Below are positions 16,801 through 29,800 of a DNA stretch of 64,000 bases, one piece after another. The position numbers and the translations under genes are program-made. The notes beneath the pieces are model-generated. The model saw nothing but the letters and a program-made list of their open reading frames with translations, was not told where the DNA came from and did not search any database. Source of the DNA: Manduca sexta (lineage: Eukaryota; Arthropoda; Insecta; Lepidoptera; Sphingidae); NCBI RefSeq assembly GCF_014839805.1, contig NC_051120.1:6572001-6636000 (forward strand). Reading direction: 5' to 3'. How positions within the stretch are numbered: the first letter of the stretch is position 1; each line of letters begins with the position of its first letter.

Positions 16801-18492
16801 CTAAGCCCAAGCCCAAGGTCCAGCTGACGGGGTCCAGCCAGAAGCCCAAGGTTTAGCTGTCCAGTCAGGAACCTGGGGTCGGAGAGCGGCCGCGGCGGCA
16901 GTAGCGGCGTGTTGAGCTGCCCCCGCTGCACCCGCCGCGCCGGAGCTTTGAATTACCGACAGCTTCAAGGCTTCAATGTCTGTTGGATGTTAATTCGGTA
17001 TTAGGTAGTGTAGGTACTATTTTCAAAACACGTCATGAGCTGGCTCTACATATTGGCTTATTAGTTGAGAGAATATCGTAAACCTCAATAATTTGGTACC
17101 AGTCTAATTTTAAAATGTTTTTACTTGTTTTCCATACCTACTATATACTTAATCCTACTTAATTATGAAAATAAACATCTCATATTAATTGTCTATTAAT
17201 CTTCGCGGATTAGTGGTAAATTAAAAATACCAATAAAAGTAGAATCTTTGTAATAGTAACCAGCATTCAGTAGTGAGCAGATCTCAAATTCGATTCTTAG
17301 ATTAGACTTTGGATCCCGTTTATTTCTCATAATATTGTTACGTAAGAATGAAATTATTGGACTTATACTACCGGCGCTTTGAAGTCTAGCAGCCTGGCTG
17401 CTAGCTGCCCTTTGAATAGCCTTAGCGGCAGCGGCTTCCCTGGACGCGGCGATTTTTTGTGCGACTGCTACTCGAGCCTTGGCTGCGGCAAGCTGTGCCT
17501 GTGCCTGAACCGCCGACTGAGCAGCGTCTAATGCGTGTGCACGAGCATTTCTTGCTGCTTCCTCACTAAAAAAAAATATGCATATTATAGGCATAACTAC
17601 TTGACTAAAGCTTCAGTTAATTTCAATTTGAATATATGATATTTTGTTGTGAGTCACATAATATGTATCTTACAAAAATACAGTGAATGTAACACAAGAA
17701 AATAAATTCAATATGTTCCATTTATAGAAGGTAGCCTATTTACATAATTAAAAATGAATGACAAAACCTTTTGTGAGCAGCATGTGCAGCAGCCGCCTCC
17801 TTGGCACTGGCAACACTTTGTTGCTGCAGAGCGGCATGCTTCGCCGCTGAGACTTCATGTTGTGCTGCCATGACCGCTGCAGCCGCAGCTTTTGCAGCTG
17901 CAATGGCACCTGCTACATCGGAGCTAGAGTCAGCTGAAGAACCTACAATTAATAAAAAAAAATGTTTGGTAATCTCTTGTCTACTGCGCTGTTGCATATG
18001 ATGGGTTGACACTATAATAGAGGTAAAATATCGTAATTCTGAATCACATGCATCACTGATTTTTAGCAAAAAAAAATCCTAGCCTTTCGATGGCTAAAAA
18101 AGGCCGAATTCGAAACTTAATAAGACAATTTTGGTCCTTCGTGCTAGATATACGCAACTCTGCAGTTAAAGATATAAACAATTGTTGCGTTTATTTTTAA
18201 TAATGCAATAAAAGAATACAGATCTATGGATGGATAATAGGACTATCTTAGGTAATTGTAATTTGTAACCTTACCGTGTTCTTGAACCCACCCTCCCGCG
18301 CTAGACCAGCCGGCCGGTTCCCAAGTAACCAAACTTCTTTTGTCTGGCTTTGTGCTAGCAGATACTGCTGCCAAAGCAATGAGTACTGAAACCTGTAAAG
18401 GACAATGCGCATTATAATATTTATTAACATTACAAATAAGTACAAAATATTATTTATTATCATTGTATACTAACCAAGGTATTGAAACTCAT
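16801..18492 (-). CDS. Secreted alanine-rich protein, unknown function
   Basis: Exons on minus: 18492-18475, 18392-18275, 17942-17768, 17565-17372, 16979-16801; 684 nt, 227 aa, all phases agree. A first exon of only six codons (MSFNTL) joins an N-terminal signal peptide (MSFNTLVSVLIALAAVSAS). The mature protein has a Trp/Gly segment (VTWEPAGWSSAGGWVQEHG), then about 130 residues very rich in Ala with regularly spaced Lys, Gln, Arg and Glu, probably an extended helix. It ends in a Trp-rich tail (VPDWTAKPWASGWTP, then PWAWA). This layout is typical of insect extracellular structural proteins such as cuticle or chorion-like components, but I recognise no chitin-binding motif and do not name a family. 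A minus-strand TATAAA at 18560-18555 sits about 65 bases before the ATG, fitting a strongly regulated secretory gene. The gene model is secure; the function is not known. Confidence 0.85.
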
Positions 18493-18554
18493 TTTGTGTT
18501 GTTTGTTATGTTGGTTCAACGAATGTTGTGATGACTTGAGAACTCATCGGACGT

Positions 18555-18560
18555 TTTATA
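18555..18560 (-). promoter_or_regulatory. TATA box of the Ala-rich secreted protein gene
   Basis: Minus-strand TATAAA within CATATAAAACGT, 63-68 bases upstream of the ATG. That leaves room for a start site near 18525-18530 and a short leader of about 35 bases. Confidence 0.65.
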
Positions 18561-18561
18561 T

Positions 18562-20804
18562 GGTTCAATACGGAAAAGCGTTGTAGAAAGGGAACAATTT
18601 GATACCTTCAAGCTACCTAATTGACAGAATTTAAGTGGTGCGCACAAGCCTCGTTATCGAAAGTTCTGTGCTTGTGAGTTGTGACCACACCTATTGTATT
18701 ACGATGGTTGTATCGTAACAGCAAAATTAAATGAAATTATGATATTTTTGCCTTTCTGTGGCCCATTTACCTAGTTGAGTTTATTTTTACAAATGGATTC
18801 AAAATTTTCTCAATGTTTTTTCACAACTATGTTTCCGGCAAATTATTTATAATTTACGTTTTACATTTGGATTGACGGAGGGGAGCGAGGTTCCGCTATT
18901 TAATACGTAGCTCCCTTACCTAATAGAGTTAGCAAGGTATTGTACCTACTGTTATATTTTTTTTACCCGCAAAGAATTTGGTTATGTTGGCTTTGGCATT
19001 GAGATAGTAAACATCTGGCGAAGGCTAGGTCCAGTCCCTAAAGCTACTACACCTTACATCAACATACCAATCCATTAGTGCTAGTTTCATATCGCTCTAG
19101 TAAGAAATACACTATGCAATATGCATTATGTATGACAAATTAATGCAAACACCTCTGCGCAATGATGCCCAGAAGCGCACCAAAACACGTTACCGAGGGA
19201 TGAAGCCTAACCAAGCACACTGCCATTAAGCCCAGGCTAATAAAAAACTAAGAATTTATATTTTTATTTCGTATAGGAGGTACCTACATGTTTTTTTAAT
19301 AATTGACTATTTGTCGTCGAGACAATATTTATATATCTATGTGATATGTGATTGTTCGTCGGAACTATGTAGTTGAACGTAAATAGGTGGATACCGGGTA
19401 GGTACGTATAAGAAACAATCGCTTCCACCTTTCACAATAGTTATGGAAGACATAAGACCTAATATTTGTTCTATAAAGGTACATACAACATACACATCCA
19501 CGTTTTATAAACCCAAATGGGTAGACATTAGCGCCACTAGTATAAATACTCTGTGGTAAATACCTACTTTTCGTCATGTCACAAATTCCAGTGTCCAGGC
19601 TGGGAGACCTCAGCATGTGATAGTCGTACCGTAGTATAATTATGCCTCCGAGGCGGTCATATTTTAAAGTAGCTTTGACTCGCGACTTCGCCTGCGTGAA
19701 AGTTTTCTGGGATAAAAGTTCCGCAGCCATTTACAGCGCACGCAACAGAAAATCTTAAAAAGAATAAATTTTATTCGTTTTGAAATATTTTTTATGGATA
19801 GTCCGCATCTATATTCACAGCGTGATGTTATATAGCTTGTAGCCTTCCTCTATAAATTGGCTATCCATGGGGCTATCTAACAGTTTTTTAATTCGAAGCA
19901 GTAAGTAGTTACTGAGATAAGCATTCAAACAAACAACCAAACTCTTTAGCTTTATATAAGTATAGATTCATGTGAGGGTAACTATTATTCCCATGATACC
20001 TACAAGCAAGAACACCGAACTTGAATAATAAGGTACCTATATAAAGTAAAATTCCATGATAACTCGATATGAAAATGTAAAGTACTCTATTAGTTTTTTT
20101 GTTTTAATTTAGGTGCTTTTAAACATAACGCATTGAACTACAAAATAGAATAAATAGACTCTAAAAATGAATTAGACATTTTTTTTGTATAATCGACTAA
20201 AACGCCCGCATCTTGCTCTCAGCTTATATGATTTGTTTTGTGGCAATACCACGTACTAAACGTCTTTTTCGCAAATCAATCAAAATCAGCTTTCTGTTCC
20301 GTCAGTGCTCCGGTCTACAATTTCAGTAGATTTTTTTAACATTTCGCATATAAATCCAATATGTTTTAGTAAAAGTTTAATTGTGAAAAATATTACCATT
20401 CCGAAAATTTAAAACTCTATCCTCCATAGGTAAGTGTTATTTGATTACGTAAAACTAAAATATTTTTCATTTATATAGGCTCTAAAAATGTAGCAGTTCA
20501 TGTAAAAACGATTTTTTCGGAAATAGGTATGTCGGAAAAGATTAGTAACATAAAATGTAATTATAAAATAGCACCATGCATTCAAATATTGATCAATCTA
20601 ATTTACGTAGTAATAGTTTATTGATTTATTATTCGTCATGTAAATGTCCTCTTCTATTTTTGTCGTAAAAATCTATTTTGATAAAGAATGGAGGATGTTT
20701 ATGTGTTGTTTGCCAAAAATGTTCATTCATATCAGAACGCATACCTTTCGACGGTTCTATAAATATTGTTTTAATTATATGTCCAGATCCGAAAATCTAC
20801 AACC
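18562..20804. other. Divergent spacer between Ala-rich gene and mitochondrial carrier
   Basis: No coding exon is seen. It contains a degraded Helitron-like repeat at 19671-19972. The promoter of the carrier must lie near its right end. Confidence 0.45.
19671..19972 (-). mobile_element. Helitron-like repeat fragment
   Basis: On the minus strand it starts TCTATACTTATATAAAGC, continues GAGTTTGGTTGTTTGTTTGA and ATGCTTATCTCAGTAACTAC, and ends with CACGCAGGCGAAGTCGCG. The same start and the Helitron-type GC-rich end recur at 30199-30345 and 53930-54000. An open frame across it (19730-19365) is not a gene. Confidence 0.6.
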
Positions 20805-23800
20805 ATGAGTCAAGCACAAGCACAAGTCGCCCAACCACCAGCAAAGTTTTCGTAAGTAAAAATTATAAAGTATATAAAAAGTTTTTAATAATTTAAATAA
20901 TTACTATGCTAGTCAGTATCCATACTACACTAAAGCAATTTCATGTTTTTTGTTGTATTATGTAATATTTTTAAAAATTTGTGGTACTAATGTTATTTAT
21001 ATACGACATGTGACCCCAGAGGCCATGAGTTCAACTTTAACATCAAAATTAATAACATAACACTGATTTAATAATTATGAAAATTTTCAATTATACAGTT
21101 AGTACAAAAGTAAATATGGAAATATGACAAATTATCACAATTATGACTCAATAATTTGATACTAACAACAATGTTTTATTATGGATGAGAAACTGTGAGA
21201 AAGGGACCTCCTTTCTCCTTGTTTAAAATTAAAATCAAATTAAAACTACTTGTTGGTAATTGATGTCAAATTATTATTATTTATTCAGGATCAGACTATT
21301 ATGTAAATTATTCATTCAGTTTTATAATTGAATTAGACTCTATTTAAATTATGAGAAATTAATCAGGCTATATTTCTACAGAGGAGACTAACTATCCCAT
21401 TCATACTGTTATTAATTAATGAATAGGTGGAAATTGTTGAAAATAATATTTTATTTGTAAAACAACTTAAAAAAATATTTTTTCCCAAAAACTTTTAAAA
21501 GTAGGTTATCTTGTCTAAAAAATCTTTTTCATTTTAATATAATCTATAGTAAGGTTTTAATAATTATTTTTTATTTAATTATACAAAGTCTACAATGTGG
21601 ATCATGCCTACCGAGATTCCCCTACATTTTAATTGATGTTTATTATCATACTATTATCTGCTTGGCATTGTTACAACATTTTCATATGTCATGACCCATT
21701 TTTCTGTACATTTGTTTATTGTGTGGAAAGTAAATATACTATGCTGTTTGTCTGTAAATAAAACAATTAAAATACTCACACATAGTTTAAACTGGCTGTA
21801 GTAAATGGATGTATTATTCATAATGTATCCAGTAGCCTTGCTATGTCTAGTTAAAATTACTATGTAAATTGTATTATGTTGCTTTACATATTCTTGCAAC
21901 AAAAAATACAAAGTACTTTTATTTGGTGAATGAAAATCCTGTTTAAGAAATGTTTTATGGTGTGTGTGAGTTTTGCGTATTTATATGCTCATTGAAGTTT
22001 ACACTTATAATGCTGCCAGTTATTTTTTTTTTATTTTGTAGAATATTAAACACAAGTAAAATAAAATATATTTTTATCATTTTCATCCAATGGTTGTCTA
22101 GGTAGAGATCGCCTCGAGCGATAAGACTGCCAATTGTACAGCCGGTTTTTAAATTATTTCCACCATATGTATAATTATACAACCCAAACAACTTAATTAT
22201 GCACATCACCAGAATGCCTTATGCAACCTCTCTCCCGCTTCGGACATTTATAGATATCACTTACCAGTAGGCGAGCAGCATGCTTATCTTGTCATTTAAT
22301 TTTATTTTTTCTAAAAACTAATGCACATAATTGACTTCTTTAACTAATGGCGAGGTGAACAGTTAAGTCTCAAGAGTCTATAGAGCACAGGCTATACATC
22401 TATAGAATATATATTATAAACTGAACACTCCACTGTAAAATGTAAATATATTCAACTTAGAAACTATAATCTTTACAGCATGTGTAAGTGATAAGAAAAT
22501 TACCAATAAATTAGGTTTTTTTAAAGCTAGCTATACAACCCTTTGTATCTTACTTTTATGGCAAGAGTAGCTCGTCATTGTAACCAAAGCCAAGAGGACG
22601 CGGTCTAGTGTTTTAATGCACTACACAGTCGTCTCAAGCCGCTCCGCCCCGGCCTAAAGCGTTACAAGGGCGCGGGATGCATTCATTGATGTGAGTAGGG
22701 AGATGTTGAACATATAGTACAACATTATGTTGATTCTTAACTAAAGTTATTGCGTTTTTAAAGTTGTTTTTATATAGAAAGGCCCAACGACTGGGAATTG
22801 CAATCCAGCAATCCGCCGGATCTGGAGAGTTTTGAGATCTATGGAATCCGATCCGGTACTGTTGGCTGGATACTGAATTTGGAAATTTAAAAATACATCT
22901 TGTCGGTTGGCTACTAACTTAAGCGATATTTATTTCGAATAATTTAGACTAAGTTCAAAAAACGGAAAAATATGTGTTGACTCCAAATATGTATAAATCT
23001 CAATGTTGCGACCTTCGATATGGTACAGACATACCGATTCCGATTTAAAAAAAACGTAACGGTAATATAAGATGCTAGTTTCCGTATTTATTTTAAAGAA
23101 GTAAAAATTTGGAAAATACAGGTACAATCGGCCAAGTTCACGCTCGACCACCCTAAGGGTGAAAATAACTTGGCAAAAAAATTTTACTACGTTTGGGAGG
23201 TGGGGCTTGGGATCAATTGCATAGATCGATATTAGTCGTTGGCCTGCTGGCTACTTGCAATGACGTTACGTAACACCACCGAACCGCTGCTGAGTGTATA
23301 ATAGAAAACGAAATTAAAATTGATGCGCGCACGTCTCTGCTATGACGATAATTCCTATACTTGTAAGATGCATATCGTCGGATTAAAGAACGTATTAACA
23401 AAAGTTTTATAGTTTGGAGACAATCGCGATTTACAGTGTTTTTATTGTTTAATTTTTGGCATTATCTATTAATAAATGAGAAACGACATTACGTTAGTTA
23501 TTTTATATTATATTATGTGTCTGATTACCTTCTTTTTATGTTTTAACAAACCAAAGTTTATGTTGTATTCAAAAAATATTAATTTTAAACCAATGTCTGT
23601 CATATATTTTGTCACAACTGTATTTTGTAAGTAAATTATGATTAGCTACTTTTTAAGCCGTTTTGATTTAGTTTTTGGTCTCTTTAAACCCATAGTCTAT
23701 AATTAATTTATTAAATAAATTTAATGGCTGCATATTATGATTGAATTTTGAATCGTAAAAATAAAACAGTTCAGTTTATTCAATTCGTTCAGTTTATTCG

Positions 23801-26800
23801 ATTCATATTATAATCATAAATCATAGATAATAGATTTCATTATTTGAATTATTATGTTATTTAATTTCAAAAACTTAGACGATAACATTTTATTCCAATC
23901 TCTGTATTTACAAATATGTAATATTGACCTAAAATAATTAGCTTCTTGAAGATACTGATTTTTTTTAAATTTCCTCTTAATGATCTATTTTTATCTTAAA
24001 TATGAATAGTTTTTTAGTTAATAACGAAATACCTTTTTTCCATCCAAATTTGAACTAGTTAACTTTTTGAAGTAGTTAATTGGACTATTTATCGGTATGC
24101 AACGATTATTATTTATTGAATTTGAGGCGAGTTTAAAGATTTTATGTGTAGGCGGTAATTTGCTTTTATTGCTTTTATTAGAGTAATATTGAAAGGCCAA
24201 CATTTTTATTGCTGCAGATGTTGTTTGAAAAATATAAATATTTCACATAAAAATGGTTTGTTAAAAAGCGCATTTTTATGAATGTTTGTATTGACGCCGG
24301 TTTTACGTGGACGCATTTATCGTTAAACTGAGTATATTTTTATGCTATTGAATTTAGAGGCATTTAAAGATTATAAGTTGATTGATGATGCGTTGATTTG
24401 AATTCTTATTTCAGTAATATTTGCAAGGCTAACATTTTATTGCTGCACATGTCCACTTTGTAAACTTTAGTTACTTTCTTTAGCCAATTATTTAGTTTTC
24501 GCTCAGTTAAAACTCAAAGCCTATAATCAATTTACAGTTATTGAATTTATTATTGGATTTAATAGCTGCATATTATGATTGAATTTTTAAATTGTAAAAT
24601 TTACTTGAATAGTTCAGTTTATTTAATTTTTTCAATCGAATGATTGATAACAATGATTTATGATTATGTGAAAACATAATCATAAATCATTGTTATTCAT
24701 TACTCATTATTAGAAATTGATATTTTTCTCCAAATTCTTTATGCTTTTTTGAACATTTTATTTACTTTTTAAAGGACATGTCCGCTTTTTGTATGGGCGC
24801 TGGTTTTTTGTTTCGAATAAATTCCAACCAACCTCAAACTAATTGAATAATAATGTGCCAAAAATTAGTAACTTGGAGTCATTAAATAATAATTTTAGAC
24901 CCTTCATTGATAAGAAAAATAAGAAAGAAAAGTCATGGCTGAGTAATTCATACAAATAATTTCACGATTCGTCAAAAGATATAACTACCTGTTTTTTTTT
25001 TTTACATAAGTAAGTGTTATTATTATCATTTACGGATATAAAGGGAAAAATTTAAAAAATAAGAAAATTTGAAAAAAAAAATATTTGCAGTAAGTAATTA
25101 TTTTCAGAGATAACTAAACAAGATTTTTGATTACTTAACTTTTTCGGGATGCCTTCCAAATGTAATAACGTTTATATTTGCAGAGTTCATTTTAAGTGTA
25201 ATATTTAAAGTAAATAATTTTTTAAATCTCACAATCAAATCTTTCAAATAAAATGATTTATTTCAATAGGCTCGTTTTGTGAAACAGTCGATGAGGCTCA
25301 CGCACATATCGCTACGATATATAATTATCAAAAGTTAAAATCGAATATAGTAGATAATATATTTGCAACACCAATAAATAATGAGATACACATGTAAAAT
25401 GAAATTTCGTAGAAAGTCTATGTAAATAAAACACATTTTTTTTGTTACTTCAGTGATATGATTTAATTGTATTCATTACAAGTTTGATACGCTCAGCAGG
25501 CAGGTTGAGTTGAGGGTGCGCACTGGATCAGTCAGCGATGGAGATGACCGTCTCTCGATGGATACATCGAGAGACGGTGATTCTCTGTAATACAATTAAA
25601 TTATATATTAATTACTAAAATCTATTATTATAATAATATTTTAACGTAATGACTACAGTGCCAACACAATAAAATTTATATGGGAGCAGAACGCCTGTGC
25701 GGTCGACACAAAATACGTGGGTTAAGTACGAAATAATCCATATTAAGTAAAAAAAAAATCTGATCTATTTTCCATAATTGCACACATTTTATTGAGATAA
25801 AAATCCCAAATTGCATTTAATCGGATTGTAATTCTACTTTAATTTAAGTGCTACATATTATGTTGTTATAAAAGAAACAATAATAACAGAAACCTCTGGG
25901 TAGAACTTAAACGTCTATAAACGGATCTTACAAATGCGCCGACATAGTTGATTACTCTAGTAAGAAATCATAATACCACTACTTAAAATCTTTAAACTCA
26001 TCTAAATTCAATAAAGAATGGACGCCGCTTTCCGATAAAGGCGTCGACGTGGAACCGGGGTTAATAAAAACATAAAAAATTTCGTGCTCTAACAAAGACC
26101 CTTTTTATGTGAAATATTTACACTTTTTAAACTGCACATGTGCAGCAATAAAAGTGTTGGCCTTGCAATATTACTGTAATAAAAACAAATTACCGCCTAT
26201 ACATAAATTATTTAAACTCGTCTATATTTTTGGCATCAAATAATAATTTTTAATAATGGGGACAGAATTTCAGGCGTTGTGACTTTTTTTAATTGGAAAT
26301 TTTCTCCTTATCTCTTAAATATTAATATTTTTTAAGTTATCAAAGAACCTCTTTATCCTCTTAATAACAATTGTATTTTTTAAGTGCCAATGAACACTAA
26401 AGATTATTTTTCAAGACGACATCTCAAATCGAATGAGCTATCAATCATATGTTTTGGAATACACAAATTGACACCTTTTTGAGCTTATTGACTGGACTAA
26501 AAGGCTTACCGGCCTGTCATAATATGTTCCCAACATTAAACTAGTGATTACTATTAAAACTCGACGGTAAAAGTTACGCTAAATGCTACTGCTGTTTTAA
26601 TATCGAAAACTCTGAATTCTTAACTGAAGTCAAGAAAAGATAGGTAACACCTATAACTATAGTGAGCATACCCGCCGAAGTAGTTTATTTTTGCATTGAG
26701 TACTTTTTAGTTTTTCAATTATAATTTTTTTTTATATTTTTACATTACATTATACGTAAAACAACTTAAATAACATACTACAAAGATTACTATAAGTTTG

Positions 26801-29800
26801 ATTAATAGCACTATGTTAATTTTTTGGCAAAAAAAAAACACACCAATGACAGTAATCATATTTGACCCTACGATAGATAGGATAACTTAAGGATTAATAT
26901 AAAATATAATAAGTAGCATATTTAAGTCCGTTTTTCACAATTAAAGGTATAAGTATTCATCAAAACTCAATAATATTATAATAACTTATATTTAAAAGAG
27001 CTTAAAAAGGAGGTAGTTTATATTGGCTTTAAATATAATTAATTATGATGACCAATAATTAAAAAAAAGCCATAAACCGCTATTTTCTCAAAACGAAAAT
27101 ATTAATTATTAGTTCTCTGCGCTGACGATCTTTTTCCCACGCATATTAACATCTACTAGTTAAAATTAATATTAAAATATTTATCGAGTATAGTATGACT
27201 GATTTACTTACCGTAAGATTTAATTCACGGAATATATAATCTATGGTGCAGTAGTCACAGGACAGGTCGGCGACTAAGTAATCAAGCTTCCAGTAAACGA
27301 ACATAAGTCTACGTAGTGGCAAGATATCGATGGCCGTAAACGAAAAATAATTGTGAGCAAAATGTTACTCAATAGTTGCGTGCGCGTCGTCAATCAGTAA
27401 AATACAACTATAGTAAACAATAAGAGTTATCTGCTGTTCCTTTCGCACAACTCCAAAACTGTCGTAATTGGTGAAATATGAGACAGGGGCGTGTCTAAAT
27501 ATCTCGGGACATTAGACCGGTCAAGCAAAATGTATTTGGAAGTGTACTAGCACGAACTTGGCCGATTGTACGTCTTGGTATATTTAATTCAGAATATGTG
27601 CGGACTCGCTCTCTTGAAAGTGGGGTTTAATGGATGATTTCTTAGAGCATAAACATTTATTTAACGAACTTTGTACACTCACTTACGTTACTATCTTAGA
27701 AGTACATCTTGGATATTAGAATGAATAAATAAAATAGTTGTGTCTGCAATCCGAACGGATTCGGCTGGTTTGAAAACCGTGCCGAATTGAAATCCGTGCA
27801 TGACCCAAAAACAAAATTAATCCAAAATGGATACTGCGGATGATCTTAGATTACAGAAGTTACACTATAACACTGGCTGGTATGAGATATGAAAATCCTA
27901 TACCTATACTCTAGACTCCGTAATCTTGAAATAGGTATATAAAAACAATTCAAATCTGATATCTCCAACCATTGTTAGACTCGTACATAAATAAATTAAT
28001 TTAAATGCTGTCTACAATGTTTTTAATAAGTCATTAAGTAGAAGGCCGTTTGTTCAGTCACATCTTACAAATCAGTAGTTTAAATTGTAACTCATTTCCA
28101 ATAAATAGGAGTAATATTAGTATACACTAAAGGTGGATGAAAACATCGTGAGGAAACCTGCACATCTGAGAAGTTCTCTATAGGAATTTTGAAGGTGTGA
28201 GAAGTCTACCAATACGCACTAGGCCAGCGTGGTGGACTAAGGCCTAATCCCTCTCAGTAGTAGAAGAGGCTCGTGCTCAGTAGTGGGCAAGTATATAATA
28301 CAGGGCTGATATTATTATATTATTAACGGTGGATACCCACAATTATGTTTAATTTATCAATTTGAGTACGAGATTTTGTTTGTGTTATATCACTGATTTC
28401 ACCAGTGGCGTAGTTGGCCATAGAGAGGCCCTATAGCCACATTTATTGGCTCTTCCAGTGCCGGATTTATACTTTCCTAAAGTAAAGGCCACTTACTCAG
28501 TTTGTACCGCCCCGCATGCCCCGCGTCTTGAGGGTCTACTTCGAAATATTGCGATGAATCGATCGGATTCATCGTCGAATCCGTCATCGGATCCGTAACA
28601 CTTCGTACTAACAAAATGTGCGATCCGCCATCCGAAACTACGGATTTCGTTTTTCGAAATAGACCCTCAGATGCCTGTTGCGCGGAAGCAAAAAAATGAT
28701 TTTCAAGTTAAGTACCCTCTTAAGTTTCGCATAAAGAATAAAAGGGGCCCCTGAAGCTCGGGGAACCGGTATAATTCACACGACTGATAGCGGTAACTAC
28801 ATCTCTGGATTTCACACTTCTTTCTTAAACCGAATAAGTTCGTTTGACAAATCTATTATGATGGCCTAGTTAATTATGTGCAATATTAGCCGTTAACTGA
28901 TCCGCAAACAATCAAGTCCATGCTTTGGCGTTGGTGTTGTAATGTAATGTAATTGGTCCCATACCTATAGCAATAGTTTGCCTGTATCGCATTATTAAGA
29001 TCTTACATACACATTGGTTTTAAAGATGTTCGTAAGATAATCTTGAGGATTTTGGTTCACAATTAAAAGGAATTAGTCGCAATTATTTCGCACCTAAGTC
29101 TGTAGTAAACACTATTGTGAATAAGTATTTTTATATCATTAAAAAATTCAAAAAATATATAGAAAGATACGAAAACCGAAACAACATACACAACATCACG
29201 CATTTTATCCCCGAAGGGGTATGCAAAGGCGCAACCAGGGCACCCACTTTTCGCCAAGTGTATTCCGTCTCATCATGTGATAGGGGGCGAGCCTATCGCC
29301 ATATCAGGTACAAATTCCAGGCTTCGGGCCGATACTGAGCAGAAAAACCCAAATATCACTTTGTCCGACCCGGGATTCGAACCCAGGACCTCAGAGCGCT
29401 GCCGTATCGCGCGTGCAGTACAACCTACGCCACCGAGGCAGTCATGAAACAGACATTGAAATAAAACTATTTTGCGGATTTTATCGGCGGTAAAGTAGTT
29501 TTATTTCAATGTCTAGCATTCGCGTAAATATAAGAATTTATTATGAAAATGGACTTCTATAGTTCACAAATCATATTATTATCTCAGTTATATATCGTTG
29601 TCGAAATGCGTTTTATAGTTGTTTGTTACAATCTTTGCATTTTATATCACGTAAGCCCTTAATCCACACGCCACCCCATCAAGATAAAAATTACTTACAT
29701 TTGTTGATCTATACGAAATTATTTAGGTTTACGAGTTACCAACTGTGTTGTGACGTTTAATTCTAAAAATATAATAAAATCACGATTTTCGTGCCCGCGT

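Larger units (their letters stand above)
23122..27571. mobile_element. Putative 4.45-kb insertion with 18-bp terminal inverted repeats
   Basis: GTACAATCGGCCAAGTTC at 23122-23139 reappears as its exact reverse complement at 27554-27571. Between them lies very AT-rich DNA with internal repeats and no long open frame. I see no clear target duplication, so it may be a degraded, non-autonomous DNA transposon, or two independent copies of a shorter element. Confidence 0.45.

Noticed and set aside
19365..19730. 121-codon minus open frame
   Set aside because: Partly within a Helitron-like repeat, with no protein-like composition or splice context.
29355..29440. tRNA-like A and B boxes
   Set aside because: They belong to the head of a dispersed SINE with several copies; the cloverleaf is not intact, so it is not a tRNA gene.
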